Source: Hymenobacter psychrotolerans DSM 18569 (GTDB taxonomy: Bacteria > Bacteroidota > Bacteroidia > Cytophagales > Hymenobacteraceae). From it: a stretch of DNA of 42,144 bases. The notes under the pieces were generated by a model. It did no database searches. It was given only the letters and a program-made list of their open reading frames with translations, and was not told where the DNA came from. Every line of letters begins with the position of its first letter. Within the stretch, counting starts at the first letter, position 1. Location of the stretch: NCBI RefSeq assembly GCF_900142395.1, contig NZ_FRAS01000028.1, positions 1 through 42,144 of the forward strand, written 5' to 3'. Of this stretch, positions 7,427 to 15,654 are shown one piece after another. The position numbers were made by a program, and so were the translations under genes.

Positions 7427-8729
7427 GGTCGTATTGCTTTAGCTTGCGGTAGAGCGTGCGCTCCGAAATTCCCAGGTCGTGAGCGGCGTATTTGCGCTTG
7501 TTGTGGTGCTTCTTCAGCGCCTTCAGAATCATTTCCTTTTCCTTGGCTTCCAGGCTCAGCGTTTCTTCCTCGGTTTCGTGCGGAATGTCTTCCACCCGCT
7601 GGGCATCCTCGTCTTCCTCGTAATCGGTGGCGTCATCAAGGGCGCCGGGCGTGAGGATGTACTCCGTAGCGCCGCCATCGGGGGAAGGCTGGCGCAGGGG
7701 GCGGGCACCTTCGTAAGGGGCGGCGTTGAGGTTGGTGAACAGATGGCTGTTCTGGCGCAGCAGCTCCTGCGAGTCCTGCGGGCGCTGCCCGGCGGCCAGC
7801 TCCAGCACCAGCTTCTTGAGGTCCGTCATGTCGCGGCGCATGTCGAAGAGCACCTTGTAGAGCAGGTCGCGCTCCGAGTAGCCGTTGCCGGCCGCATCGG
7901 GGCCGGCGGCGTGCAGCAGCATGGGAAGCTGGCTGGCCTGCTCCACGGGCAGGTACTGGCGCAGGCGGCGCATGTCTACGTCGCGGTCCGTTTCCAGCAC
8001 CGACATTTGCTCGGCCACATTCTTGAGCTGGCGGATGTTGCCGGGGAAGCGGAAGCGCTGTAGTTCCTGCACTGCCTCGGGCGTCAGCGTGATGGGTTTC
8101 ACGCGGTAGCGGTCTGCAAAGTCTGTAACGAACTTCCTGAATAGTAAGTAGATGTCGTCGCCACGTTCACGCAGTGGTGGAACTGTAATTGGGACGGTAT
8201 TCAGGCGGTAGTAGAGGTCCTCACGGAAGCGGCCTTCGCGCACGGCATCCAGCAGATTTACGTTGGTAGCAGCAACTACACGCACATCCGTCTTCTGTAC
8301 TTTCGAGGAGCCGACCCGGATAAACTCGCCGTTTTCGAGCACGCGCAGCAGGCGGGCCTGGGTGCCGAGCGGCATCTCGCCGATTTCATCGAGAAAGATG
8401 GTGCCGCCGTTGGTCACCTCGAAATAGCCTTTGCGGGCTTCCTGCGCCCCCGTAAACGAGCCTTTTTCGTGGCCGAACAGCTCCGAGTCGATGGTGCCTT
8501 CCGGAATGGCGCCGCAGTTGATGGCAATGAACTGCCCGTGCTTGCGCGGCGACAGGGCGTGGATAATCTTGGAAAACGACTCTTTGCCGGAGCCACTTTC
8601 ACCTGAAATCAGCACCGTCATGTCGGTGGGAGCTACCTGCGCCGCTACCTGAATGGCGTAGTTCAGCGAAGGCGCATTGCCGATAATGCCAAAGCGCTGC
8701 TTTATAGATTGTATCTCGGAAGGTGTCAA
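7413..8729 (-). CDS. Sigma-54 interacting AAA+ activator with Fis-type HTH, no receiver domain
   Basis: A 438-residue enhancer-binding protein that would remodel sigma-54 RNA polymerase with ATP. Walker A GESGSGKE is at residues 43-50. The sigma-54 loop reads GSFTGA (90-95) instead of GAFTGA, a conservative change. Walker B GTIFLDEI is at 109-116 and the R-finger region RFREDLYYRL at 167-176. After a linker (about 265-385) a Fis-like helix-turn-helix ends the protein (GISERTLYRKLKQY). There is no N-terminal regulatory domain. The start is a TTG at 8729: no ATG exists between the upstream stop and residue 37, and the AAA+ domain needs the first residues. It overlaps lptE by 14 nt and follows miaB by 99 nt. 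Its targets cannot be read from the window. Confidence 0.92.
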   Translation of the reverse strand: MTPSEIQSIKQRFGIIGNAPSLNYAIQVAAQVAPTDMTVLISGESGSGKESFSKIIHALSPRKHGQFIAINCGAIPEGTIDSELFGHEKGSFTGAQEARKGYFEVTNGGTIFLDEIGEMPLGTQARLLRVLENGEFIRVGSSKVQKTDVRVVAATNVNLLDAVREGRFREDLYYRLNTVPITVPPLRERGDDIYLLFRKFVTDFADRYRVKPITLTPEAVQELQRFRFPGNIRQLKNVAEQMSVLETDRDVDMRRLRQYLPVEQASQLPMLLHAAGPDAAGNGYSERDLLYKVLFDMRRDMTDLKKLVLELAAGQRPQDSQELLRQNSHLFTNLNAAPYEGARPLRQPSPDGGATEYILTPGALDDATDYEEDEDAQRVEDIPHETEEETLSLEAKEKEMILKALKKHHNKRKYAAHDLGISERTLYRKLKQYDLEQA

Positions 8730-8828
8730 GTCAGGAGGGTTTTCGTAGGGTAGACGAAAAGCGAGGGTGGTTTATTTTCAGGCAGGCGAAAGAAATTGCC
8801 TCATCCTCTAGCAGCCAATAACCGGCAG

Positions 8829-10292
8829 CTAGTCCACCAGCTCGCCCAGCAGTGCGGCTCCGGTGGTGTTGGTAACCAGCACGTTCACGTAGTCTCCTTT
8901 GCGGGCGGTGCCTTTCGGGAAGATGACCACCTGGTTCTGGCTGTTGCGGCCGCTCATCTGCTCTTCTGAGCGTTTGGAGCGGCCCTCTACCAGCACCCGG
9001 TGCACCCGGCCGACCATGCGGGCGTAGCGGGCACGGGCGTGTAGTTGCTGACGGTCAATGACTTCCTGCAAACGGCGCTTCTTGATTTCCAGCGGCACAT
9101 CATCTTCCAGCTTGCGGGCGGCCAGCGTGCCGGGGCGCTCCGAGTAGAAGAAGTTGTAGCCCATATCGTACTGCACAAAGTCGATGAGGGTGAGCGTGTC
9201 TTGGTGTTCTTCCTCGGTTTCGGAGCAGAAACCCGAAATCATGTCGGTGCTGATGGCGCAGTCGTCGCCGAGGATGCGGCGGATGGCCTGCACCCGCTCT
9301 TCATACCAGGGCCGGTCGTAGGTGCGGTTCATTAGAGCCAGCACCCGCGAGTTGCCGCTCTGGGCGGGCAAGTGGATGTATTTGCAGATGTTTTCGTGCC
9401 GCGCCATCGTGAACAGCACCTCGTCGGTGATGTCCTTGGGGTGCGAAGTGGAGAAGCGCACCCGCAGCTCAGGGCTGATATTGGCCACGCGCTCCAGCAG
9501 CTGCGCGAAGTTTACCTGCTCCAGGCCATCTGCAGAAGCCCACTTATAGGAATCCACGTTCTGGCCAAGCAGCGTCACTTCCTTGTAGCCCTGGGCCACC
9601 AGCGCTTCGGCTTCGTGCACAATGCTGTGGGCGTCGCGGCTCCGCTCACGGCCCCGCGTGAAGGGCACGACGCAGAAGGAGCACATGTTGTCGCAGCCGC
9701 GCATGATGCTGATAAAGGCCGTAATGCCGTTCGAGTTCAGGCGCACCGGCGTGATGTCGGCGTAGGTTTCTTCGCGGCTCAGCAGCACGTTCACGGCTTT
9801 CTGGCCGCCATCTACCTGCTGGATCAGCTGGGGCAGGTCGCGGTAGGCATCGGGGCCCACTACCAGATCCACGAGCTTCTCTTCTTCGAGAAACTTGCTT
9901 TTCAGGCGCTCGGCCATGCAGCCCAGCACGCCCACCAGCATGGCCGGGTTGCGCTTTTTGTGGCTGTTGATCTGCTTGAGACGCATGCGCACGGTCTGCT
10001 CAGCCTTCTCCCGGATGGAGCAGGTGTTGAGCAGCACCAGGTCGGCACCGGCCAGGTCCTCGGTCGTGTCGAATCCCTCGTTGAAGAGGATGCTCGACAC
10101 GATTTCGGAGTCAGAGAAGTTCATCTGGCAGCCATAGCTCTCCATGTAGAGCTTGCGCGAGCGGCCGGTACGGGTAGCAGGATTCACGCGCACTTCGCCG
10201 GAGGGCTCGTGGGCGTGGGTGGTGGCATCCGCAGCCGGGGTGGGCAGCGTGGGGATGTCCAGGAAATCGAGCGTAATCAGCGGTTGGGACAT
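8829..10292 (-). CDS. miaB: tRNA-2-methylthio-N6-dimethylallyladenosine synthase MiaB
   Basis: A 487-residue radical-SAM enzyme that adds a methylthio group to i6A37 of tRNAs reading UNN codons. It has the UPF0004 domain with YMESYGCQMNFSDSE and further Cys residues (LNTCSIREKAEQTV, VGVLGCMAER) for one cluster, the radical-SAM CxxxCxxC in RGCDNMCSFCVVPFTRGRE, and a C-terminal TRAM domain (from about 415). The ATG at 10292 is chosen over a GTG at 10322: a -7 element at 10344-10337 would put transcription start close to that GTG, while the ATG has a 40-nt leader with an AAGG. It is likely the first gene of the miaB-secG run. MiaE, encoded at 20747, acts on its product. Confidence 0.95.
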   Translation of the reverse strand: MSQPLITLDFLDIPTLPTPAADATTHAHEPSGEVRVNPATRTGRSRKLYMESYGCQMNFSDSEIVSSILFNEGFDTTEDLAGADLVLLNTCSIREKAEQTVRMRLKQINSHKKRNPAMLVGVLGCMAERLKSKFLEEEKLVDLVVGPDAYRDLPQLIQQVDGGQKAVNVLLSREETYADITPVRLNSNGITAFISIMRGCDNMCSFCVVPFTRGRERSRDAHSIVHEAEALVAQGYKEVTLLGQNVDSYKWASADGLEQVNFAQLLERVANISPELRVRFSTSHPKDITDEVLFTMARHENICKYIHLPAQSGNSRVLALMNRTYDRPWYEERVQAIRRILGDDCAISTDMISGFCSETEEEHQDTLTLIDFVQYDMGYNFFYSERPGTLAARKLEDDVPLEIKKRRLQEVIDRQQLHARARYARMVGRVHRVLVEGRSKRSEEQMSGRNSQNQVVIFPKGTARKGDYVNVLVTNTTGAALLGELVD

Positions 10293-10336
10293 TTCAAAAG
10301 GCCTTAGCGGCGTCAGCTTCACGGTTCGGAGAAGGG

Positions 10337-10344
10337 CAAAGGTA
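10337..10344 (-). promoter_or_regulatory. -7 element upstream of miaB
   Basis: The reverse strand reads TACCTTTG (10344 to 10337), a perfect TAnnTTTG. No clear TTG -33 element is seen at the right distance. It helps to select the downstream ATG of miaB. Confidence 0.45.
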
Positions 10345-10460
10345 GGATTTTCAGGCCGAAAATGACAGAATGGCAGAGACGGAATCAGGAGAAATCAGCG
10401 TATATCCAACAGCCGGGCTGCTACGCGGCGCGGTACTGCCTAGCTGCCCGCCGGACTACT

Positions 10461-11156
10461 TCAGGGCAGGTAGTCCAGCAACTCGCGCAGGTCCGTAATG
10501 GCGTGAAACTCCACGCCCACCAGCTGCTCAGGATCGAGGCGCTCGAACACCCAGGTGGCGTGAAACGGGATATGAATGGCCCTGAAGCCGAGTTGCGCCA
10601 CGGGCAGGATATCGGATTTAAGCGAGTTGCCGATCATCACGAACTCGCCGGGCAGGGCGTTGTAGCGGGCCAGCAGGCGCTGGTAGGTGGCTTCGTCCTT
10701 TTCGCTTACAATTTCGACGTGGTCGAACAGCTCGCCCAGGCCGGAGCGAGCCAGCTTGCTTTCCTGGTCGAGCAGGTCGCCTTTGGTGAGCACCATGAGG
10801 CGGTGGCCGCGCCGGCGCAGCTCCGTCAGTACTTCCACCACGCCGGGCAGCGGCTCGATGGGGTAGCGTAGCAGGTCTTTGCCCAGATCCAGGATCTGCT
10901 GGATGTAGTGGCCCGTTACGGCGCCATCGGTGAGCTGGATGGCCGTTTCAATCATGGAAAGCATGAACGGCTTAGCGCCGTAGCCGAACAGCTTCATGTT
11001 CTGGCGCTGCACCTCGTGGAGGTGGGCATTGATGCGGGCCGGGTCGCCGCAATGGGCCAGAATTTCCAGCAGCCGGGCCTCTACCTGGTCGTAGTGGGGC
11101 TGGTTCGACCACAGCGTGTCGTCGGCGTCGAAGGCAATAAGATGAGGATCAGGCAT
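10461..11156 (-). CDS. HAD-superfamily hydrolase
   Basis: A 231-residue soluble protein with the HAD catalytic motif DxD in AFDADDTLW (Asp10 nucleophile, Asp12 acid/base), motif II LMVLTKGD (Thr), a motif III Lys in the SKLARSG/SEKDEATY region and motif IV MIGNSLKSDI (Asp near 180). The helical cap lies between about 25 and 100. It resembles phosphoglycolate-phosphatase-like enzymes, but the substrate is not evident. The frame is open further upstream, but the ATG at 11156 is chosen because the fold starts there and a -7 element at 11203-11196 lies between it and the earlier start. Divergent from the CAT-like gene. Confidence 0.88.
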   Translation of the reverse strand: MPDPHLIAFDADDTLWSNQPHYDQVEARLLEILAHCGDPARINAHLHEVQRQNMKLFGYGAKPFMLSMIETAIQLTDGAVTGHYIQQILDLGKDLLRYPIEPLPGVVEVLTELRRRGHRLMVLTKGDLLDQESKLARSGLGELFDHVEIVSEKDEATYQRLLARYNALPGEFVMIGNSLKSDILPVAQLGFRAIHIPFHATWVFERLDPEQLVGVEFHAITDLRELLDYLP

Positions 11157-11195
11157 GGTAGCAGCAGCGGGAAAAACAGCGTCGGAAAACGGCCC

Positions 11196-11203
11196 CAAAG
11201 TTA
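11196..11203 (-). promoter_or_regulatory. -7 element of the HAD hydrolase gene
   Basis: TAACTTTG on the reverse strand matches TAnnTTTG exactly. A TTTC about 17 nt upstream could be a weak -33. The ATG at 11156 would have a leader of about 34 nt. Confidence 0.45.
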
Positions 11204-11218
11204 CCGAACTTGCCACCC

Positions 11219-11857
11219 ATGAAACAGCCGATAGACCTTGCCACCTGGAACCGCCGGGAGCATTTTGCTTTCTTCTCCGCCTTAGAAGAGCCGTTTTTCG
11301 GGCTGGTAGCGCCGGTGAACTGCACCGGAGCCCAGGCCGAAGCCAAGCGGCTGGGCGTGCCGTTTTTTCTGTACTACCTCTACCACGCCGTGGAAGCAGC
11401 CAACGCGGTACCGGAGTTTCGTACCCGCATCGAGGACGGGCAGGTGTACCTATATGACCGGGTGCACGCTTCTGCCACGCTGGGCCGCCCCGACCACACG
11501 TTTGCCTTTTCCTTTATCGAGCAGAACGAAGATCTGACGGGTTTTGTGGCGGCTGCCCAGGCGGAAGTAGCGGCCACGCAGGCCAGCACCGGCCTGCGCC
11601 TGAGCGACACCACTGCCCGCCCCGACGTGCTGCACTGCTCGGCCATTCCGTGGGTGCGCTTCAGCGGGCTCACTCACGCCCGCAGCTTCCGCCACCCCGA
11701 CAGCTGCCCCAAGATTTCCTTCGGCCAGCTTTACGAGGAAAACGGCGCCATCTGGATGCCCGTGGCCGTAAACGTGCACCACGCCCTGGCCGATGGCTAC
11801 CACGTGGGCCAGTTTCTGCAGGAATTCGAGCGGCGGCTTGACGGAGTGGCGGGATAG
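11219..11857 (+). CDS. CatA-like chloramphenicol acetyltransferase family protein
   Basis: A 212-residue protein of the trimeric CAT fold, acetyl-CoA dependent. The catalytic motif HHxxxDG is complete (HHALADG at 187-193, His188 and Asp192). The N-terminus IDLATWNRREHFAFF matches the usual start of the family, and SAIPWVRFSG near 141-150 corresponds to the conserved PW region. Length is typical (about 210-220). The ATG at 11219 is chosen over a TTG three codons upstream. A chromosomal setting among housekeeping genes suggests an intrinsic acetyltransferase; chloramphenicol as substrate is unproven. It is convergent with pabB, with an 8-bp tandem repeat between them. Confidence 0.9.
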   Translation: MKQPIDLATWNRREHFAFFSALEEPFFGLVAPVNCTGAQAEAKRLGVPFFLYYLYHAVEAANAVPEFRTRIEDGQVYLYDRVHASATLGRPDHTFAFSFIEQNEDLTGFVAAAQAEVAATQASTGLRLSDTTARPDVLHCSAIPWVRFSGLTHARSFRHPDSCPKISFGQLYEENGAIWMPVAVNVHHALADGYHVGQFLQEFERRLDGVAG

Positions 11858-11875
11858 TGGGTTGTTCATGTAAAT

Positions 11876-11923
11876 CCACTACTCCACCATTCCACCATTC
11901 CGCCAATCCACTACTCCACCACC
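11876..11923. repeat. Six 8-bp tandem units between convergent genes
   Basis: Units CCACTACT, CCACCATT, CCACCATT, CCGCCAAT, CCACTACT and CCACCACC follow each other without gaps. This produces a 17-bp exact direct repeat (11873-11889 and 11905-11921). The last units run into the pabB stop codon and final Val-Val-Glu codons, so expansion could change the PabB C-terminus. Confidence 0.7.
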
Positions 11924-13182
11924 GCGCCCAGCACGTCCAGAATGGCGCGGGCCTTGAGCAGGCATTCCTCGTATTCGCGCTCCGGCACCGAGTCGTAGGT
12001 GATGGCCGAGCCGACCTGGAAGCTGAGGTAGCCGGTGTCCTGGCGATACTGCAGGCTGCGGATGACGACGTTGAACTCAAAGTCGCCGCCGGGCCACACG
12101 TAGCCGATGCTGCCACTGTAGAGGCCGCGCCGGGTGCCTTCGTAGTGCTCGATAAGCTGCATGGCCCGGATTTTTGGCGCGCCGGTCATCGAGCCCATCG
12201 GGAAGGTGGCGCGCAGCACGTCTACCAGGTCTGCCTCGGGGCGCAGCTCGGCCTGTACCGTCGAAATCATCTGCCAGACGTGCCGGAACGGATACAGCCC
12301 GAACAATTCAGGCACCTGCACAGTGCCGGTCTGCGCCACGCGGGCCAGGTCGTTGCGCACCAGATCCACAATCATCAGGTTTTCGGCGCGCTCCTTTTCA
12401 TCGTGCAGCAGGGTGTGGCGCTGCAGCTCGTCGTCGGTGGGCGTGTTGCCGCGCCGGATGGTGCCTTTGATGGGCTGCGAAATAACAGCCGACCCGCGCC
12501 GGGCCAGAAACCGCTCGGGCGAGGCGCAGAGCAGAAAATGGTCGTGGTGGCGGAAGAAGCCGGCAAACGGAGCGGGAGAAGCGGCATTCAGGCGCAGAAA
12601 CACGTCTACCGGGTCCAGTGCTACGTTTTCGGCATAAAACTCCTGGCACAGATTCAGCTCGTACACCTCACCGTTCAGAATGTCCTCGCGCACATCTTCC
12701 ACGGCCCGCAGATAGTCGGGCTTGGGCATGCGCGGGCGCATGGCTGGCACGGCCGGGGCCGGAAGCGCGGGCAGCGCAGTAGCTAGAATGTCCTTTAGCA
12801 CACCCGCTGTATCGCCGTGTAGCTCAATCGATTCAGAGTGCCAGCGAAGCCACGTCTGAGGACGAAAAAAATGCAGCTGCGGCCACATCAGCCCCGAGGC
12901 ATTGGCGCTCTGTAAGGCCTCAATTTCGTTCTTGACTTCGTAGCTGATACAGCCGCAGCCGGGAACCCCAGCTGGTAAGGCCGCCAGCCACGCGCGTAGT
13001 TCGGACAGGCTGCGCGGGGCATCGGCCGAGGCCGGGGCTACGGCCAGCAGCCGGTCGAATGGGCCAGCCGGATACGCCAGGTCGTTGTGCTCATAGTAGG
13101 CGCACTGCGCGAAGCCGGCCGCCCAGCGCAGGGCCCGGGCCCGGAAATCGGGGGGAAGCTCGGTAAGTGGAATCGTAAGCAC
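11911..13182 (-). CDS. pabB: Aminodeoxychorismate synthase component I (PabB), chorismate-binding
   Basis: About 423 residues. It aminates chorismate to 4-amino-4-deoxychorismate for folate synthesis, using ammonia from a PabA glutaminase not present here. The chorismate-binding domain carries ELNLCQEF, QPIKGTIRRG, DEKERAENLMIVDLVRNDL and FPMGSMTGAPKIRAMQLI in the family order, plus the C-terminal GSAITYDSVPEREYEE. There is no PabC fusion. The start is placed at GTG 13182, because a -7 element (13194-13187) lies immediately upstream, which rules out starts further 5'. The leader would then be almost zero. PabB is favoured over TrpE by overall length and the QPIKGTIRRG motif. Confidence 0.88.
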   Translation of the reverse strand: MLTIPLTELPPDFRARALRWAAGFAQCAYYEHNDLAYPAGPFDRLLAVAPASADAPRSLSELRAWLAALPAGVPGCGCISYEVKNEIEALQSANASGLMWPQLHFFRPQTWLRWHSESIELHGDTAGVLKDILATALPALPAPAVPAMRPRMPKPDYLRAVEDVREDILNGEVYELNLCQEFYAENVALDPVDVFLRLNAASPAPFAGFFRHHDHFLLCASPERFLARRGSAVISQPIKGTIRRGNTPTDDELQRHTLLHDEKERAENLMIVDLVRNDLARVAQTGTVQVPELFGLYPFRHVWQMISTVQAELRPEADLVDVLRATFPMGSMTGAPKIRAMQLIEHYEGTRRGLYSGSIGYVWPGGDFEFNVVIRSLQYRQDTGYLSFQVGSAITYDSVPEREYEECLLKARAILDVLGAVVE

Positions 13183-13186
13183 AGTG

Positions 13187-13194
13187 CAAAAATA
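13187..13194 (-). promoter_or_regulatory. -7 element of pabB, implying a leaderless mRNA
   Basis: TATTTTTG on the reverse strand matches TAnnTTTG exactly. It ends 5 nt before the GTG start, so transcription would begin at or next to the start codon. A TTG at 13221-13219 is 24 nt upstream, slightly far for a -33. Confidence 0.45.
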
Positions 13195-13269
13195 GGCGCT
13201 GCCCGCCACTGTCCGGGCCAATCGGTACAGCCCACGGAGCGGCTGCGTCTACTCCAGGGGCAAAGTGGC

Positions 13270-14817
13270 TTATTCCAGCTCCTTCAGGGCCAGCTTGGCT
13301 TTGGTGTCGGTGCTGTTCTTATACTCGTGCCGGGGGTAGCTCTGGGCTTTGCGGAAATATACTTTAGCGGTATTCGTCTGCCCATCAGCCTGATACAGAT
13401 AGCCGAGCTGCAGCGCTGACTGCGGCGCAAAATAGTAGGGCGCGTTGCCGGCCAGCGCAATGGTGCGGGCGTACAGCAGGCGGGCGGAGTCGGGGCGGCC
13501 AAGCAGATGCCAGGCACGGGCGCGGCGGTAGGGCGCTTCCAGCTGGTCGCGCAGGGGCGTGGCGGCCGTGCTGCGGAAGGCATCGAGCGTGGTCAGCGCC
13601 TCGCGGTAATAGCCGCCGTCAATCTGCAGGCGCGCCCGGGTGAGCAGGCGGTTGAGCGGCTGCCGGCCATCGAAGAAGCGCTGCGCGTAGGTATCTTCCT
13701 CTATTACGGTGCGGCCGCCGGCATCTATCTGGCGCCGGTACTGTTCAGCCGCTGCCGCCTCACCGCCCAGCCAGGCCGCCAGGTACAGCTTGAAGAAGGC
13801 ATCCTTGCGGTAGTGCTGACCCTGGTAGTCGCGCAAAAAAAGCTCGTTTTCGCGGCGTGAGGCCGCATACTGGCCCTGGTAGAGCAGTAGGTCGGCGGCC
13901 ATGTGGTGCAGGTAGGGCAGGGCCACATAGCCCGGGCTGGTGGGACGGCCGCGGTAAGCCGCCAGGGCAGCATCGGTGCGGTGCTGCTTTTTATTGAGGC
14001 TGATGAGCAGATAGGAGTAGAGCAGGTTGTCGGGCTGCTGCTGTTGCAGGCGCGTAACCAGAGCCAGGGCCTCCGCCGGCTTCTTGTAGTAGGTTTCTTC
14101 CACCAGCGCCAGCAGAATACGCGCTTCGGGCTGAAAGTCGTTGGGCTGGCGGGCAGCGGCGCGCAGGTTGCTCAGGCCCGCTTCCACGCTGCCCGGCAGG
14201 CCCAGCAGCTTCAGAAACCAGCGGTAGCCTTCCGGCAGCGAGCCAATAAAGAACTGCATCAGCCCCAGGGTTTTACGGGCCGGCAAGTAGGTCGGGTGGC
14301 GCTTCACTACGGCCTGCATCTGCTGGTAGGCCTGCCGCAGGCTCCAGGCGCCCTGCACCTCATGCCCAAACGTCACCTGAGCCGCCGCCTGGTGCAGCCG
14401 GATTTCGGCCCGCGCATAGTCGCGCAGGGCGCTCCGCTCCGCGCTTCTCTCGAGCAGCTCCAGCCGGGTATCCTGGGCCGCAACTGTGGCCTCGTAGCGG
14501 GTGGCATCCTGGCTGAGCATCAGCTCCGTGAAGTCGATGCAGTCCTGCACGAGCAGGGTAGCAGCGGCGCGCGCGGGCTCCGCGCGGAGCAGTTGCCGGG
14601 CCGGGCCGGGCCGTAGCTTCAGTAGCTCGGCGTAGGCCCGGGCGGCCTGGGCCGGGAGCCGGCCGACTGCCGCGCTTTCTGCCGGCTGCGTTTCGGCTTG
14701 CAGGCTGTGGGCCCCGAAGCTGAGAGGAAGGTACGCTACCAGAAAGGCGAGAAGCAGGGCCGCCCGCCGCAGTCCGGGCCACACACCCGGGGCGCATACT
14801 TCAGCAAAACTCTTCAT
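13270..14817 (-). CDS. Secreted or envelope TPR protein
   Basis: About 515 residues. A signal-anchor or signal peptide is seen near residues 14-40 (RRAALLLAFLVAYLPLSFGA), then helical repeats through to the end. Recognisable TPR-like units include GAWSLRQAYQQMQAVVKRHP, ARAWHLLGRPDSARLLYART and LQLGYLYQADGQTNTAKVYF, the last ending before SYPRHEYKNSTDTKAK, a tail typical of Bacteroidota outer-membrane-associated TPR proteins. The ATG at 14817 is chosen: the open frame extends to 14883, but a terminator of the upstream gene lies at 14839-14872. The role is unknown to me. It follows the zinc-ribbon gene and precedes pabB on the same strand. Confidence 0.78.
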   Translation of the reverse strand: MKSFAEVCAPGVWPGLRRAALLLAFLVAYLPLSFGAHSLQAETQPAESAAVGRLPAQAARAYAELLKLRPGPARQLLRAEPARAAATLLVQDCIDFTELMLSQDATRYEATVAAQDTRLELLERSAERSALRDYARAEIRLHQAAAQVTFGHEVQGAWSLRQAYQQMQAVVKRHPTYLPARKTLGLMQFFIGSLPEGYRWFLKLLGLPGSVEAGLSNLRAAARQPNDFQPEARILLALVEETYYKKPAEALALVTRLQQQQPDNLLYSYLLISLNKKQHRTDAALAAYRGRPTSPGYVALPYLHHMAADLLLYQGQYAASRRENELFLRDYQGQHYRKDAFFKLYLAAWLGGEAAAAEQYRRQIDAGGRTVIEEDTYAQRFFDGRQPLNRLLTRARLQIDGGYYREALTTLDAFRSTAATPLRDQLEAPYRRARAWHLLGRPDSARLLYARTIALAGNAPYYFAPQSALQLGYLYQADGQTNTAKVYFRKAQSYPRHEYKNSTDTKAKLALKELE

Positions 14818-14838
14818 CAGGAATCGGGCGCGGGCAAG

Positions 14839-14872
14839 AAAAAAGGAACGACTGGTGGGTCGTTCCTTTTTT
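14839..14872 (-). terminator. Terminator after the nif3/zinc-ribbon pair
   Basis: A 14-bp perfect stem (14839-14852 with 14859-14872), AAAAAAGGAACGAC and its complement, with a 6-nt loop and a T run on the reverse strand, 20 nt after the zinc-ribbon stop codon. Confidence 0.88.
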
Positions 14873-14892
14873 GCGGTAGTCAACCGAAAAGC

Positions 14893-15654
14893 TTAGGCTA
14901 CGCGGGCTTCCACATCGGCCAGTACCCGGCCGCAATGCTCGCACACGATGATTTTCTTGTGGGCAATGATGTCGGCCTGGCGCTGCGGGGGCACCGTGTT
15001 GAAGCAGCCGCCGCAGGCATCACGCTTCACCGTCACTACGGCCAGGCCGTTGCGCACGTTGCCGCGGATGCGGGTGTAGGCGGTGTAGAGGCGCTCTTCG
15101 ATGGGCTGGGTAGCCTTCTCGCGCTCTTCCATCAGCTTTTTCTCGTCGGCTTCGCTCTCGCCCACAATGACGTTCAGCTCGCCTTTCTTGTTTTCGAGGT
15201 CTTTCTTGCGTTCTTCCAAACGCTGCTTCGTACCGCCGATTTCGACATTCTTCATGTCAATCTGGTACTGCGCCTCTTTGATTTTCTTCTCAGAAATCTG
15301 GATTTCCAGCTTCTGCAGCTCTATTTCCTTGGCAATAGCCTCGTACTCGCGGTTGTTGCGTACGTTCTGCTGCTGGTCCTCGTAGCGTTTGATGAGGCCA
15401 TCAGCATCTTTGGCGTTTTGCTTACGCTGTTTGATCTGGTCGTTGAGGGCGGAAATCTCCTCATCGAACTTGCTCACGCGGACCTCGTAGCCGGCAATTT
15501 CGTCTTCCAGGTCGCGAACTTCTTCGGGCAAATCGCCGCGCACGCGCCGGATTTCGTCGAGCTGCGAGTCAATGCGTTGCAGGTTGAGCAGGGATTCCAG
15601 CTTGCTGGCAACGGGGGCATCGGCCGGGGCAGTGGCGACGGTCTTAGCAGTCAT
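14893..15654 (-). CDS. Zinc-ribbon coiled-coil protein (zf-RING_7 / DUF164 family)
   Basis: 253 residues. A long coiled coil (about 20-185), rich in Lys, Glu, Gln and Ile, is followed by a C4 zinc ribbon: CGGC in RDACGGCFNTVPPQRQ, then CEHC in IIVCEHCGRVL near the C-terminus. Proteins of this layout are thought to bind nucleic acid, but the function is not established. The ATG at 15654 is chosen over an upstream start because nif3 codes through that region. Its first 11 nt overlap the nif3 end (15644-15654), so it is translationally coupled to nif3. This nif3/zinc-ribbon pairing is a recurrent neighbourhood in Bacteroidota and other bacteria. Confidence 0.9.
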   Translation of the reverse strand: MTAKTVATAPADAPVASKLESLLNLQRIDSQLDEIRRVRGDLPEEVRDLEDEIAGYEVRVSKFDEEISALNDQIKQRKQNAKDADGLIKRYEDQQQNVRNNREYEAIAKEIELQKLEIQISEKKIKEAQYQIDMKNVEIGGTKQRLEERKKDLENKKGELNVIVGESEADEKKLMEEREKATQPIEERLYTAYTRIRGNVRNGLAVVTVKRDACGGCFNTVPPQRQADIIAHKKIIVCEHCGRVLADVEARVA

